64,000 nt of DNA from Bacteroidales bacterium UBA3844 (lineage in GTDB: Bacteria; Bacteroidota; Bacteroidia; Bacteroidales; Paludibacteraceae): positions 14,320-78,319 of the forward strand of contig DGHQ01000060.1 of the NCBI GenBank assembly GCA_002392915.1, given 5' to 3'. Each line of letters begins with the position of its first letter. Position 1 is the stretch's first letter. The notes under the pieces were generated by a model. It did no database searches. It saw only the letters and a program-made list of their open reading frames with translations, and was not told where the DNA came from. Shown piece by piece: positions 45,443 to 53,661 of the stretch. Made by a program: the position numbers and the translations under genes.

Positions 45443-47050
45443 CTACTCGTCATAGTAGGTGTATGTTGTCATTTGAATATTTATCGGATTTTTGTACACT
45501 TTAGTCGATTTTCCTGATCTTACAGTGGTTTGGACTCCATTTGATGTACGTACTTCTTCGATCTCATTACCCACCTTATCATATTTAGTCAACGTGTAAT
45601 AACGATCACTTTCTACACATTTGGATTCTACCAAATGATTGTCGGCATCATAATGATTCGTTTTTTGATAAACCATTTTATCTCCATACCAATGTGTTTC
45701 CGATACGAGATTGTGATGCTCATTATATTGATAATCTATTCTGGTCGCCCATATATATCTGTCATTCCTGCGTGCTTTGTCATGTACGACAGAGAGCAAT
45801 TGTCCTTGTTCATTGTAGGTGTAGCGTGTGCAATTCGGCTCCGTAGAATTGTAACATGAACATTTTGTCAAAATCTTGTCGTCCTTATCAAAAGTCGAGA
45901 CTGATGTTATCGTATCGATATGGAGTTTACCTTTCAGAGTATCATCTTCCACCCCATTAATTTCTGTGCTAATCAATTTATTATCAACACGTTTTTCTTC
46001 GTAATGTGCAATGTATATAAGTGTATCATTTCTATACGTTTCCCTATTCAAAGGATCCTTCTTCCCATTTTTATATTTATCTATATAGGTGTAAGAGCCA
46101 GATGTTCTTATGCTTTCAATCATTCTATTCTTCTCATCGTATTTGTCTTTCCATTCACTAGAACGACTTCTGAAGTAGGTTTGGTTCCCATTTTTGTCGT
46201 AGCGTTTAACGTTGTCAAACTCTCCGTTTACAAATTCCTGCACTGTTTTTTCCCCATTTTTTCCATATTCATATTTCTCGAGGATTACTCTGGTGTTCTT
46301 TGAGGATGAGCAACGGTTGGTCCTCTGATGGTTTAATATATTCCCCTTTGAATCGTAGGTGTATGTGTGTTTACTACAATATGAGGAATCAGCCAACAAC
46401 CTACCTTTCGAATCATATCTATGGTAAGACGTGAGTTTTCCATTTTCATATTCCTCCGTCAGTTTTCCTCGTTTGTCGTAAACTTTCTTTTTATGGGATA
46501 TGACATTGAAGTATCTGTCCATCGAAATGATGGCTGTATCTCTTCCTTTTTTGTCGTAATAGACATATTCGTAGTTCTTTATTTTCTTGGATTTTTCTGA
46601 TTCATAGGTAATTGTTCTGTAATTTTTCCCTTTTGAATCGTATAAACCAATGCCCTTAGAACGGTGTTCTTCTAATATTTTGCCATCATTCGAATAGATT
46701 CTACGAAAATCACCTATAGGGAATCCGCCATGACCTTCAACCAATTCATATTTTCCATTGATTATTTCGTACCTCATGTATGCAGAATTACCCGATGAGC
46801 GGTTCTCGTAATCCATTAACAAACATCCGTGATTTTTATCAAAATGGTTAAATAAAATAGACAATGTATCTATATTCTCATTGCCGAGAGTGTCCAAATA
46901 TTTGCGGATTTTTACCTCATATGCTGTTTTGACATTTCCTTTATAGTGGTATGTTCGAAAAGTTCCATTGGTCAACATACATGATTCACAGGCAAACACG
47001 TAGGACGTTCCAAACGAGATAAGTATAAGAGTCAATAAAATGTTTTTCAT
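45443..47050 (-). CDS. secreted YD/RHS-like repeat protein
   Basis: 535 residues with a signal peptide (1-20, ending VFA-C). Cys residues at the mature start suggest a lipoprotein or disulfide. The rest is a series of short units with the pattern YD.KG..., for example KYEYGKNGEKTVQEF, RYDKNGNQTYF, HRYDSKGRLLADSS, NHYDADNHLVES, LTKYDKVGNEIEEV, repeated about 20 times. These resemble the YD repeats of RHS and teneurin-type proteins or related beta-hairpin repeats, but no RHS core or toxin domain is present. A secreted beta-structured protein of unknown role is inferred. It lies next to two repeat elements. Confidence 0.75.
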   Translation of the reverse strand: MKNILLTLILISFGTSYVFACESCMLTNGTFRTYHYKGNVKTAYEVKIRKYLDTLGNENIDTLSILFNHFDKNHGCLLMDYENRSSGNSAYMRYEIINGKYELVEGHGGFPIGDFRRIYSNDGKILEEHRSKGIGLYDSKGKNYRTITYESEKSKKIKNYEYVYYDKKGRDTAIISMDRYFNVISHKKKVYDKRGKLTEEYENGKLTSYHRYDSKGRLLADSSYCSKHTYTYDSKGNILNHQRTNRCSSSKNTRVILEKYEYGKNGEKTVQEFVNGEFDNVKRYDKNGNQTYFRSRSSEWKDKYDEKNRMIESIRTSGSYTYIDKYKNGKKDPLNRETYRNDTLIYIAHYEEKRVDNKLISTEINGVEDDTLKGKLHIDTITSVSTFDKDDKILTKCSCYNSTEPNCTRYTYNEQGQLLSVVHDKARRNDRYIWATRIDYQYNEHHNLVSETHWYGDKMVYQKTNHYDADNHLVESKCVESDRYYTLTKYDKVGNEIEEVRTSNGVQTTVRSGKSTKVYKNPINIQMTTYTYYDE

Positions 47051-47142
47051 AATAAAAAGATTGTCGTTTCACACTAATAAAATCAAAATATATTGCATTT
47101 TTCATTAGATATCAATAAAATCAAAAATATTCTGATAACGTA

Positions 47143-47322
47143 GTGGAGACGTTGCGCGCAACGTCTCCACAACAACAGTGCACAACGTCTCCACAATGAT
47201 CGCAAATAACGTCTATGCTGCAGACGTTACACATTACCCTGATAGAGACGTTGTGATATCAATCCATAGAGAGACGTTGTGCAATCAATCCATAGAGGCA
47301 GAGACGTTGTGCACAACGTCTC
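47143..47322. repeat. cluster of GAGACGTTG palindromes
   Basis: A perfect 28-bp palindrome of arm GTGGAGACGTTGCG (47143-47170) and a perfect 22-bp palindrome GAGACGTTGTG/CACAACGTCTC (47301-47322) flank four or more half or degenerate copies (GAGACGTTGT at 47236, 47271; ACGTCT at 47190, 47211). Two ATCAATCCATAGA spacers are direct repeats. The cluster lies upstream of the sigma factor pair. Confidence 0.85.
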
Positions 47323-47377
47323 TACAAATTTTTTCAAAAAAAAAATCCATTTTTCTGTATCAATTTTAATTTTTTTT

Positions 47378-47385
47378 ATATATTT
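47378..47385 (+). promoter_or_regulatory. -7 box of the first sigma factor gene
   Basis: TATATTTG predicts a start near 47392 and a leader of about 96 nt. The leader (from TAACAAT, 47394) is conserved before the second copy (48167) and again after it (48833), and contains a small hairpin, GCTGAT/ATCGGC, near the start codon. Confidence 0.55.
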
Positions 47386-47487
47386 GCAACCGTGTAACAA
47401 TTAAAACGAAACGCCTATAGATAGAACATATACTCTTAAATAAATATTGGTTTGCTGATAACATTATCGGCGTAAATATGGTAGTAT

Positions 47488-48024
47488 ATGATTCGAAATA
47501 CCGAATTTTTAGCGAACAAAGAGTTGCAGTTAGCCCAGTGTAAAGCTGAGGTTTACGCATATATTATGCAACTTACCCACGATCGTGAACTTGCTGACGA
47601 CATCTTTCAGGAAGTTTCTGTCCGTGTACTCTCTAAAATCCGCAAAGGTGAGTATCAGGACAACGGTAAATTCGCCGGATGGGTGAAGACTATCGCTCAC
47701 AACATGGTGATCGATTATATGCGTTCGGCAAAAAACAATTGCGTCTACTCGGACGACCTTATCAACGAAGACGCTGCTCTCGACGATAGCGAGGAGGATA
47801 TGATTGTGAAAGAGCAGATTAATGAGACGTTGCACCGTCTGATCAACAAACTGCCAAAACCTCAGACTGAGATTATCAAGATGCACTATTTCGAGGATTT
47901 GAGTTTCAACGAGATCGCTGAAAAGAAGAATATCAGCATCAACACCGCTCTTGGTCGCGCCAGATACGCGTTGATCAACCTCCGTGAAATGATAAAGGAA
48001 AAAAATATTATTCTGTACGCATAA
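47488..48024 (+). CDS. ECF-type RNA polymerase sigma factor, copy 1
   Basis: 178 residues with regions sigma-2 (about 22-95: MQLTHDRELADDIFQEV...GKFAGWVKTIAHNMVIDYMR) and sigma-4 (about 115-170: LPKPQTEIIKMHYFEDLSFNEIAEKKNISINTALGRARYAL). Directs RNA polymerase to an alternative promoter set. No anti-sigma gene (FecR-type) is adjacent. The next gene, 236 bp on, is a nearly identical copy, and the leader is also conserved, pointing to a recent tandem duplication. The target genes are unknown; the long conserved leader may carry control. Confidence 0.93.
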   Translation: MIRNTEFLANKELQLAQCKAEVYAYIMQLTHDRELADDIFQEVSVRVLSKIRKGEYQDNGKFAGWVKTIAHNMVIDYMRSAKNNCVYSDDLINEDAALDDSEEDMIVKEQINETLHRLINKLPKPQTEIIKMHYFEDLSFNEIAEKKNISINTALGRARYALINLREMIKEKNIILYA

Positions 48025-48049
48025 TTTTAGGCTTTCATAACTTTATAGC

Positions 48050-48116
48050 TGCTCGTTCTTACGAACTCGCAGATGTGTGGTGGAGTTAGGACGTTCCGTC
48101 CTTAACAATCCTCAAA
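48050..48116 (-). repeat. REP/MITE-like element, copy D (short form)
   Basis: TGCTCGTTC-TTAC-GAACTCGCA hairpin and GGACGTTCCGTCC hairpin, ending TTAACAATCCTC. It lies between the two sigma genes. Confidence 0.7.
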
Positions 48117-48259
48117 AACCTATAGCCAATTAAGGAGTATAGGTCGAATTATTTGATTTTTAAGTATAACAATTAAAACCCAATGCCTATTGAACAGAAC
48201 ATATACACTTAAATAAATTAACCTGCCGATAGCAATACCGGTGTAAAAATTAGTAGTAT

Positions 48260-48793
48260 ATGATTCGAAACAATTTTTCAGCAGACAAGGAGTTGCAGAT
48301 TGCCCAGTGCAAAGCTGAAGTGTACGCTTACATTATGCAACTAACCCACGACCGTGACCTAACGGACGATATCTTCCAGGAAGTGTCAATCCGTGTGCTT
48401 ACAAAAATCCGTAAAGGAGAATACCATGACTCCGGCAAATTTGTCGGATGGGTGAAGACTATCGCTCACAACATGGTGATCGACTACATGCGTTCGTCCA
48501 AAAACGACTGCGTCTACAACGATGACCTTATCAACGAGGACGCTGCTCTCGACGACAATGAGGAGGATATGATTGTGAAAGAGCAGATTAATGAGACGTT
48601 GCACCGTCTGATCAACAATCTTCCAGAGCCTCAGACTGAGATCATCAGAATGCACTATTTCGAGGATTTGAGTTTCAACGAGATCGCTGAGAAAAAAAAT
48701 ATCAGCATCAACACCGCTCTTGGTCGCGCCAGATACGCGTTGATCAACCTCCGTGAGATGATCAAGGAAAAGAATATTATTCTTTACGCATAA
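48260..48793 (+). CDS. ECF-type RNA polymerase sigma factor, copy 2
   Basis: 177 residues, differing from copy 1 in about twenty residues, mostly conservative (for example LADDIF/LTDDIF, KGEYQDNGKFAGW/KGEYHDSGKFVGW, KPQTEIIKMHYF/EPQTEIIRMHYF). The C-terminal 48 residues, including the sigma-4 recognition helix, are almost identical, so both should recognise nearly the same -35 element. The differences are in the N-terminal third. It shares the conserved leader of copy 1. Maintenance of both copies suggests selection for dosage or different regulation, which is inference. Confidence 0.93.
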   Translation: MIRNNFSADKELQIAQCKAEVYAYIMQLTHDRDLTDDIFQEVSIRVLTKIRKGEYHDSGKFVGWVKTIAHNMVIDYMRSSKNDCVYNDDLINEDAALDDNEEDMIVKEQINETLHRLINNLPEPQTEIIRMHYFEDLSFNEIAEKKNISINTALGRARYALINLREMIKEKNIILYA

Positions 48794-48832
48794 ACAGCGT
48801 TTTCCTTATCAACCAAAATCAACCTATATGTC

Positions 48833-48879
48833 TAACTATAAATTTGAATGCCTATGAGAGAACGTATACTCATATAAAA
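48833..48879 (+). pseudogene. orphan third copy of the sigma leader
   Basis: AATGCCTATGAGAGAACGTA and the following TACTCATATAAA match the leader of the two sigma genes (AATGCCTATTGAACAGAACA in copy 2), but no third sigma gene follows. It is a remnant of an ancestral longer tandem array or an incomplete duplication. Confidence 0.6.
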
Positions 48880-48920
48880 ATGTTATTGCAAGACTATTTC
48901 TTTATTTAAATACACATACA

Positions 48921-48970
48921 GACTCGCAATGAGTAACAGACAAGAGCATTCCGCCCTTCACAATCCTCAT
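48921..48970 (-). repeat. REP/MITE-like element, copy E (degenerate)
   Basis: GACTCGCAATGAG, then GCATTCCGCCCTTCACAATCC; the hairpins are partly decayed. A terminal-repeat-like CACAAACTAAGACCTA follows at 48977. Confidence 0.55.
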
Positions 48971-49079
48971 AGAAATATACAGTCACAAACTAAGACCTAT
49001 CAATTCTTTTTTCTTCCTGCTTGGCTGCGCCTAATTCTTAAATTTTAACTTTTAATTTTCAACTCTATATATAAATCGC

Positions 49080-49087
49080 TACCTTTG
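49080..49087 (+). promoter_or_regulatory. -7 box of rlmI-like gene
   Basis: TACCTTTG predicts a start near 49094, 13 nt before the start codon. Confidence 0.55.
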
Positions 49088-49106
49088 CATATTATTTTGA
49101 ATTATT

Positions 49107-50300
49107 ATGTCAAATTGTAGAGTAATATTAAAAAACGGAAAGGAAGAAGCTGTATTCAGATTCCATCCGTGGGTGTTTTCAGGCGCGATCGCTAAGATTG
49201 AAGGCAATCCTAAAGAGGGAGACGTGGTGAAGGTTTTCACTTCCAAAGGCGAATTTTGCGCGGTGGGACACTATCAAATCGGAAGCATAGCCGTAAGAAT
49301 TTTCTCATTCAAGGATGAGGAGCCGACAGCCAAATTCTGGAACACTAAACTGAGCGAGGCTTATAAGATGCGTCGTGCTATCGGTATCGCAGGACGAGCT
49401 GACAACAACACCTATCGTCTTATCCATGGTGAAGGCGACGGAATTCCTGGATGCGTCATCGACATCTACGGCAAGACTGCAGTGATGCAGGCTCATTCAG
49501 TGGGCATCCACAATATCAAGGATTTGCTTGCCAAGGAGCTTATCAAGGTGATGGACGGCCAGATTGAGAATGTCTACTACAAATCAGAAACGACTTTGCC
49601 TTACAAGTCTGAAACAGACAAGGAAGACGGATATCTTATCGGAAGCGCCAACGAGGCTGATTTCATCGCCATCGAAAACGGTTTGAAATTCAAGGCAGAC
49701 TGGATAAAGGGTCAGAAGACGGGATTCTTCGTCGACCAACGCGACAACCGCGCGCTTCTTGAGCACTACGCAAAAGACAAAGATGTGCTCAACATGTTCT
49801 GCTACACAGGCGGATTCTCATTCTACGCTATGCGAGGCGGAGCAAAGAGCGTCACTTCCGTCGACTCTTCCGCAAAAGCTATCGAGCTAACAAAAGAAAA
49901 TGTGGAATTGAATTTCCCTGGCGACACACGTCACAAAGCGGAGGCTACAGACGCTTTCAAATTCCTTGATGATATGAAAGACGGTGAATACGACCTTATC
50001 ATCCTTGATCCACCAGCTTTCGCAAAACACAGAGATGTGCTCAAACGTGCGTTGAATGGATATAAGAAGCTGAATGCCAAAGCTTTCGAGAAAATCAGAA
50101 AAGGTGGCATACTATTCACTTTCTCTTGCTCTCAGGCAGTGAGCAAAGAGCAATTCCGTCTTGCCGTATTCTCGGCAGCCGCAATGACAGGACGCAACGT
50201 GAGAATTCTTCACCAGCTTACTCAGCCATCCGACCATCCCGTCAACATCTATCATCCAGAGGGCGAATACCTGAAGGGCTTGGTGCTATACGTAGAATAA
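49107..50300 (+). CDS. 23S rRNA cytosine-C5 methyltransferase, RlmI-like
   Basis: 397 residues. An N-terminal PUA domain (HPWVFSGAIAKIEG...GDVVKVFTSKGEFCAVGHY) is followed by a linker domain (YRLIHGEGDGIPGCVIDIYG) and a SAM-dependent class I methyltransferase: TGFFVDQRDNRALL, VLNMFCYTGGFSFYAMRGGA (motif I), DLIILDPPAFAK (DPPxF motif IV) and FTFSCSQAV. RlmI makes m5C1962 in E. coli 23S rRNA; the exact target site here is inferred. Followed 20 bp downstream by an M48 peptidase gene in the same direction. Length is normal. Confidence 0.9.
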   Translation: MSNCRVILKNGKEEAVFRFHPWVFSGAIAKIEGNPKEGDVVKVFTSKGEFCAVGHYQIGSIAVRIFSFKDEEPTAKFWNTKLSEAYKMRRAIGIAGRADNNTYRLIHGEGDGIPGCVIDIYGKTAVMQAHSVGIHNIKDLLAKELIKVMDGQIENVYYKSETTLPYKSETDKEDGYLIGSANEADFIAIENGLKFKADWIKGQKTGFFVDQRDNRALLEHYAKDKDVLNMFCYTGGFSFYAMRGGAKSVTSVDSSAKAIELTKENVELNFPGDTRHKAEATDAFKFLDDMKDGEYDLIILDPPAFAKHRDVLKRALNGYKKLNAKAFEKIRKGGILFTFSCSQAVSKEQFRLAVFSAAAMTGRNVRILHQLTQPSDHPVNIYHPEGEYLKGLVLYVE

Positions 50301-50319
50301 AACAGACACAGCTTATATC

Positions 50320-51570
50320 ATGACATACACAACTTTATTTTTCATAATCGTCGCATTCATCGTCGTGGAGACGGCATGGGAGAAATATCTCGACCATCGC
50401 AACAGAATCGCGTCGACACAGCCTCTTCCAAAAGAGGTGGAAGGGCTTTACAGCGAAGAGGAATACCGCAAACAACAGGAGTATTTCGCAGCAAACAATA
50501 AGTTTGGCAATTTCACCGATATCGTGTCTCTTTCAGTGACCTTGACCCTGCTTTTCACATTCGCGTTCAAGTATATCGATGATTTTGCAAGAAGTTTCGG
50601 ATTCTCCGAACCATGGACAGCCGCAATTTTCGTCGTCGCTACAAACTTGATTTCCGACGTCATCTCGATTCCGATGTCGGCATACAAGAATTTCGTGATT
50701 GAGGAGAAATTCGGATTCAACAAGATGACCGTCGGCACATTCATTGGCGACACAATCAAGAACATGCTTATTTCAATGGTTCTGATGACGGTGGTAGTGG
50801 CTGCTTTAGCGTATGTTTACCAATGGCTTGGCGTGAACTACTGGATTATCGGCTCTGTGATTTTAGCTGGAATCATGATATTCTTCATGACTTTCTACAC
50901 GTCGGTAATTCTTCCGCTTTTCAATAAGATGACTCCGCTTGAGGATGGTTCCCTCCGCACAGCGATCGAAGAGTTTAGCAATAAGACGGGATTCAAGATC
51001 TCAGACATCTACATCATCGACGGAAGCAAACGCAGCACCAAAGCAAACGCATTCTTCTCAGGTCTGGGCTCAAGAAAAAGAATATGTCTGTACGACACAT
51101 TGAAAAATAAGATGACAGACGAAGAGATCGTAGCTGTATTGGCTCACGAAATCGGACATCAGAAATGCAAGCACACCACTAAACAGTTGGCATTGGGCAT
51201 TTTGAATATGGTATTCATTCTGTTCCTGTCGTCATTATTCTTGGGAGATCCTGAGACTGGCAACGCAGACTTAGCAGCCGTGTTTGGCAGCGACAAACCG
51301 TCGTTCCACTTGAGTCTATACGCATTCATGCTATTGATGTCGCCAATCTCAACCGTAGTTGGCTGGCTTGTGAATATTCTGACCCGCAAATACGAATATG
51401 AGGCAGACGCTTTCGCAAAGAAGCATGGTATGGGAGACGAATTGGTAAGCGCATTGAAAAAGCTGTCAGCCGACTCACTTTCCAACCTTACTCCAGACTC
51501 ATTATTTGTGAGCTACCATTATTCACATCCGACATTGGTGCAGAGAATAAAAGCAATTCTTAACTCTTAA
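50320..51570 (+). CDS. M48-family zinc metallopeptidase (Ste24/CAAX protease-like)
   Basis: 416 residues with several membrane helices. The zinc motif HEIGH is at 276-280, with a downstream Glu ligand region (YEYEADAFAK). The N-terminal half has the Ste24 type membrane layout (DIVSLSVTLTLLFTFAF; ISDVISIPMSAYKNFVIEEKFGFNKM). Ste24 enzymes cut CAAX proteins in eukaryotes; in bacteria they act as membrane-protein quality proteases like HtpX, which is the likely role. It follows the rlmI-like gene by 20 bp and is probably in its operon. Confidence 0.92.
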   Translation: MTYTTLFFIIVAFIVVETAWEKYLDHRNRIASTQPLPKEVEGLYSEEEYRKQQEYFAANNKFGNFTDIVSLSVTLTLLFTFAFKYIDDFARSFGFSEPWTAAIFVVATNLISDVISIPMSAYKNFVIEEKFGFNKMTVGTFIGDTIKNMLISMVLMTVVVAALAYVYQWLGVNYWIIGSVILAGIMIFFMTFYTSVILPLFNKMTPLEDGSLRTAIEEFSNKTGFKISDIYIIDGSKRSTKANAFFSGLGSRKRICLYDTLKNKMTDEEIVAVLAHEIGHQKCKHTTKQLALGILNMVFILFLSSLFLGDPETGNADLAAVFGSDKPSFHLSLYAFMLLMSPISTVVGWLVNILTRKYEYEADAFAKKHGMGDELVSALKKLSADSLSNLTPDSLFVSYHYSHPTLVQRIKAILNS

Positions 51571-51598
51571 CTCTTAATTTTTAATTAATTCAGAAGAG

Positions 51599-52354
51599 AT
51601 GTCAGAGAACATTGACAATCTAATAGATAAATTTTACGCAGAAGTTGAAGAGTCTGTGGCAAATGCCAAAAACAGGCTCAACGAAGCTATAGAAAACAAA
51701 GAGACAAACATCGAGTTGCTTGACACGATCATGCAACCAATTGTGGACACACTCACATACGAAGACATGGATAGTGAGGAAGTCTACAAGAAATACATTG
51801 ACTATTTAGGCAGTTTTTCGTGGTCTGCAAAAAGAGCCGCACAGATTCAGTTGGAGACGATATGCGGATACAAGCACCACATCACCATCGCGGCATTGCT
51901 TGTGGCAGAAGATAAGTTTGGCAATAAAGTGCCAGGCGATTTCTTCCATTTTGCGAAGCAGAGCGACAACTGGATCAACAAATGCGCAGGAATCCTATCA
52001 TGCGTTTCCCGCAACACGGAAAATCCAAACTATAAAGAAATAGTCAAAAAACTCGGAGAAAAGGTAGAATTGGTCAAGACTCTGGATGAAGACAGATTAG
52101 AAAGATTGTGTAAAATCACCGACGATTATCCCTCTGATGAGATGCACGAATTAAGTTCCGTGGATGCCAAAGACATAGAGGATGCTTTGGAAGTGTTGGA
52201 CAAAGCGTTGGCTGAGACAGATCTGATGCAGCGCAAGAGAATCCTCAGCGACAGTGTCATCGCATTGAATATCAGGCTGTCGATGCTTGATTTTGAACGC
52301 ACGTCAACGGTGCTTGACGGAGAAAACATAGAGTTTGAGATGTTGTGCGATTGA
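51599..52354 (+). CDS. uncharacterised helical protein
   Basis: 251 residues, not recognised. It has no signal peptide or membrane segment; it is rich in Glu, Asp and Leu with a strongly helical pattern, possibly ARM/HEAT-like (EEVYKKYIDYLGSFSWSAKRAAQIQLETICGYKHHITIAALLVAED). It starts 29 bp after the M48 gene, behind an AT-rich spacer, so it may be co-transcribed with it. The composition and clean boundaries favour a real gene. A DNA-alkylation-repair-like helical fold was considered but not supported by a motif. Confidence 0.6.
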   Translation: MSENIDNLIDKFYAEVEESVANAKNRLNEAIENKETNIELLDTIMQPIVDTLTYEDMDSEEVYKKYIDYLGSFSWSAKRAAQIQLETICGYKHHITIAALLVAEDKFGNKVPGDFFHFAKQSDNWINKCAGILSCVSRNTENPNYKEIVKKLGEKVELVKTLDEDRLERLCKITDDYPSDEMHELSSVDAKDIEDALEVLDKALAETDLMQRKRILSDSVIALNIRLSMLDFERTSTVLDGENIEFEMLCD

Positions 52355-52405
52355 TGGTTGAGGGTTGAGGGTTGAGGATGGATGATTGATGGTGGATGGT
52401 GGAGC
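52354..52405 (+). repeat. G-rich TTGAGGG-type simple repeat
   Basis: GGTTGAGGGTTGAGGGTTGAGG then GATGATTGATGGTGGATGGTGG. The first part has four G runs and could form a two-tetrad G-quadruplex; the second is an irregular TTGATGG repeat. A similar string on the opposite strand lies at 59895-59935. Confidence 0.6.
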
Positions 52406-52505
52406 GGTTAGAGATGTTGCAAGATGTGAAAGACCACAAGTCGGCATCAGTCAAGCAGATGATGATGAATTTTGCATTCTGATTTGAGATATAAAAATTT
52501 AACCT

Positions 52506-53570
52506 ATGGCAACGTGGAATCATACCAACATAATTGTCAACGGCCAGACAATGAAAGCCCAGGCTCCAGTCATTGTGTCTGCCAGCAGGAGCACTGACAT
52601 TCCTGCATTCTATGCCGACTGGTTTTTCGATAGATTGGAGAAGGGCTATTCAGCATGGACAAACCCATTTAACGGAGTCAAATCATACATTTCCTACGCC
52701 AACACCCGTTTCATCGTGTTTTGGTCGAAGAATCCACGTCCGTTACTACCCTATCTGCATATTCTCAAAGAACGCGACATCAAATGCTATATCCAATATA
52801 CGCTTAACGACTACGAACAGGAGAAACTGGAGAAAGTTCCGCCTCTAGAATACCGCATCGAGACATTCAAGCAGCTGGTTGAGCAACTTGGGAAAGGGGC
52901 TGTGGTGTGTAGATTCGACCCTATGATACTGACTGATGATATATCGGTAGATTCCCTTTTGCAGAAAGTTCAGAATATCGGCGACCAGCTGAAAGGCTAC
53001 ACAGAAAAATTGGTGTTCAGCTACGCGGACATAGCCATGTACAAAAAAGTGAAGCATAATCTCGACGTGAATGACATCCATTATCACGAATGGGAAGCAG
53101 AACAGATGGAAGAATTTGCGGAAAAACTTTCCGTCATGAACCAGGAACGTGGATGGAACTACCAGCTTGCCACATGCGGAGAGAAGATAGACATCAGCAA
53201 ATACGGAATCCAGCATAATCGTTGCGTCGACGGAGATTTAATCACCCGACTTGCATGTAGCGACAATAAACTGATGGATTTCATGAAAGTGAGGATAGAG
53301 AAAGTCCCGTCGCCAAATTTATTCGGAGATTCCCAATTGCCCGGCAATGCGATACTTCTGCCCGGCAACCATTATTTCATCAGCACCCACAAAAAAGATC
53401 CCGGACAACGGCAATTCTGTGAATGTATGGTATCCAAAGACATCGGAGAATACAACACATGCCCGCATCTCTGCGAATACTGCTATGCCAACACAAGCAA
53501 AGAATCCGCCTTGCAAAACTGGAACAAACACAAAGAAAATCCTTTTGGAGAAACGATAACTGGGAAATGA
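52506..53570 (+). CDS. DUF1848 protein with C-terminal Cys cluster
   Basis: 354 residues. Matches the DUF1848 family: VIVSASRSTDIPAFYADWFFDRLEKGY near the start, FIVFWSKNPRPLLPYL, YIQYTLNDYE, and VCRFDPMILTDD. The C-terminus has Cys residues in the pattern FCECMVSKDIGEYNTCPHLCEYCYAN, likely an iron-sulfur cluster site. The TIM-barrel-like arrangement is related to radical SAM enzymes, but the function of the family is unknown. Transcribed alone, with a low-complexity G-rich region upstream. Confidence 0.88.
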   Translation: MATWNHTNIIVNGQTMKAQAPVIVSASRSTDIPAFYADWFFDRLEKGYSAWTNPFNGVKSYISYANTRFIVFWSKNPRPLLPYLHILKERDIKCYIQYTLNDYEQEKLEKVPPLEYRIETFKQLVEQLGKGAVVCRFDPMILTDDISVDSLLQKVQNIGDQLKGYTEKLVFSYADIAMYKKVKHNLDVNDIHYHEWEAEQMEEFAEKLSVMNQERGWNYQLATCGEKIDISKYGIQHNRCVDGDLITRLACSDNKLMDFMKVRIEKVPSPNLFGDSQLPGNAILLPGNHYFISTHKKDPGQRQFCECMVSKDIGEYNTCPHLCEYCYANTSKESALQNWNKHKENPFGETITGK

Positions 53571-53661
53571 AGAAAATACCAATATTGCTTTTAAGACTGT
53601 TTGGATAATTTTCATTCTAATATTCAGCAGTCATAATCAAATTTTATATCGTAACCTATTA

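Noticed and set aside
45443..47050. RHS polymorphic toxin
   Set aside because: YD-like repeats are present but no RHS core, cleavage motif or toxin domain; the protein ends in the repeat region.
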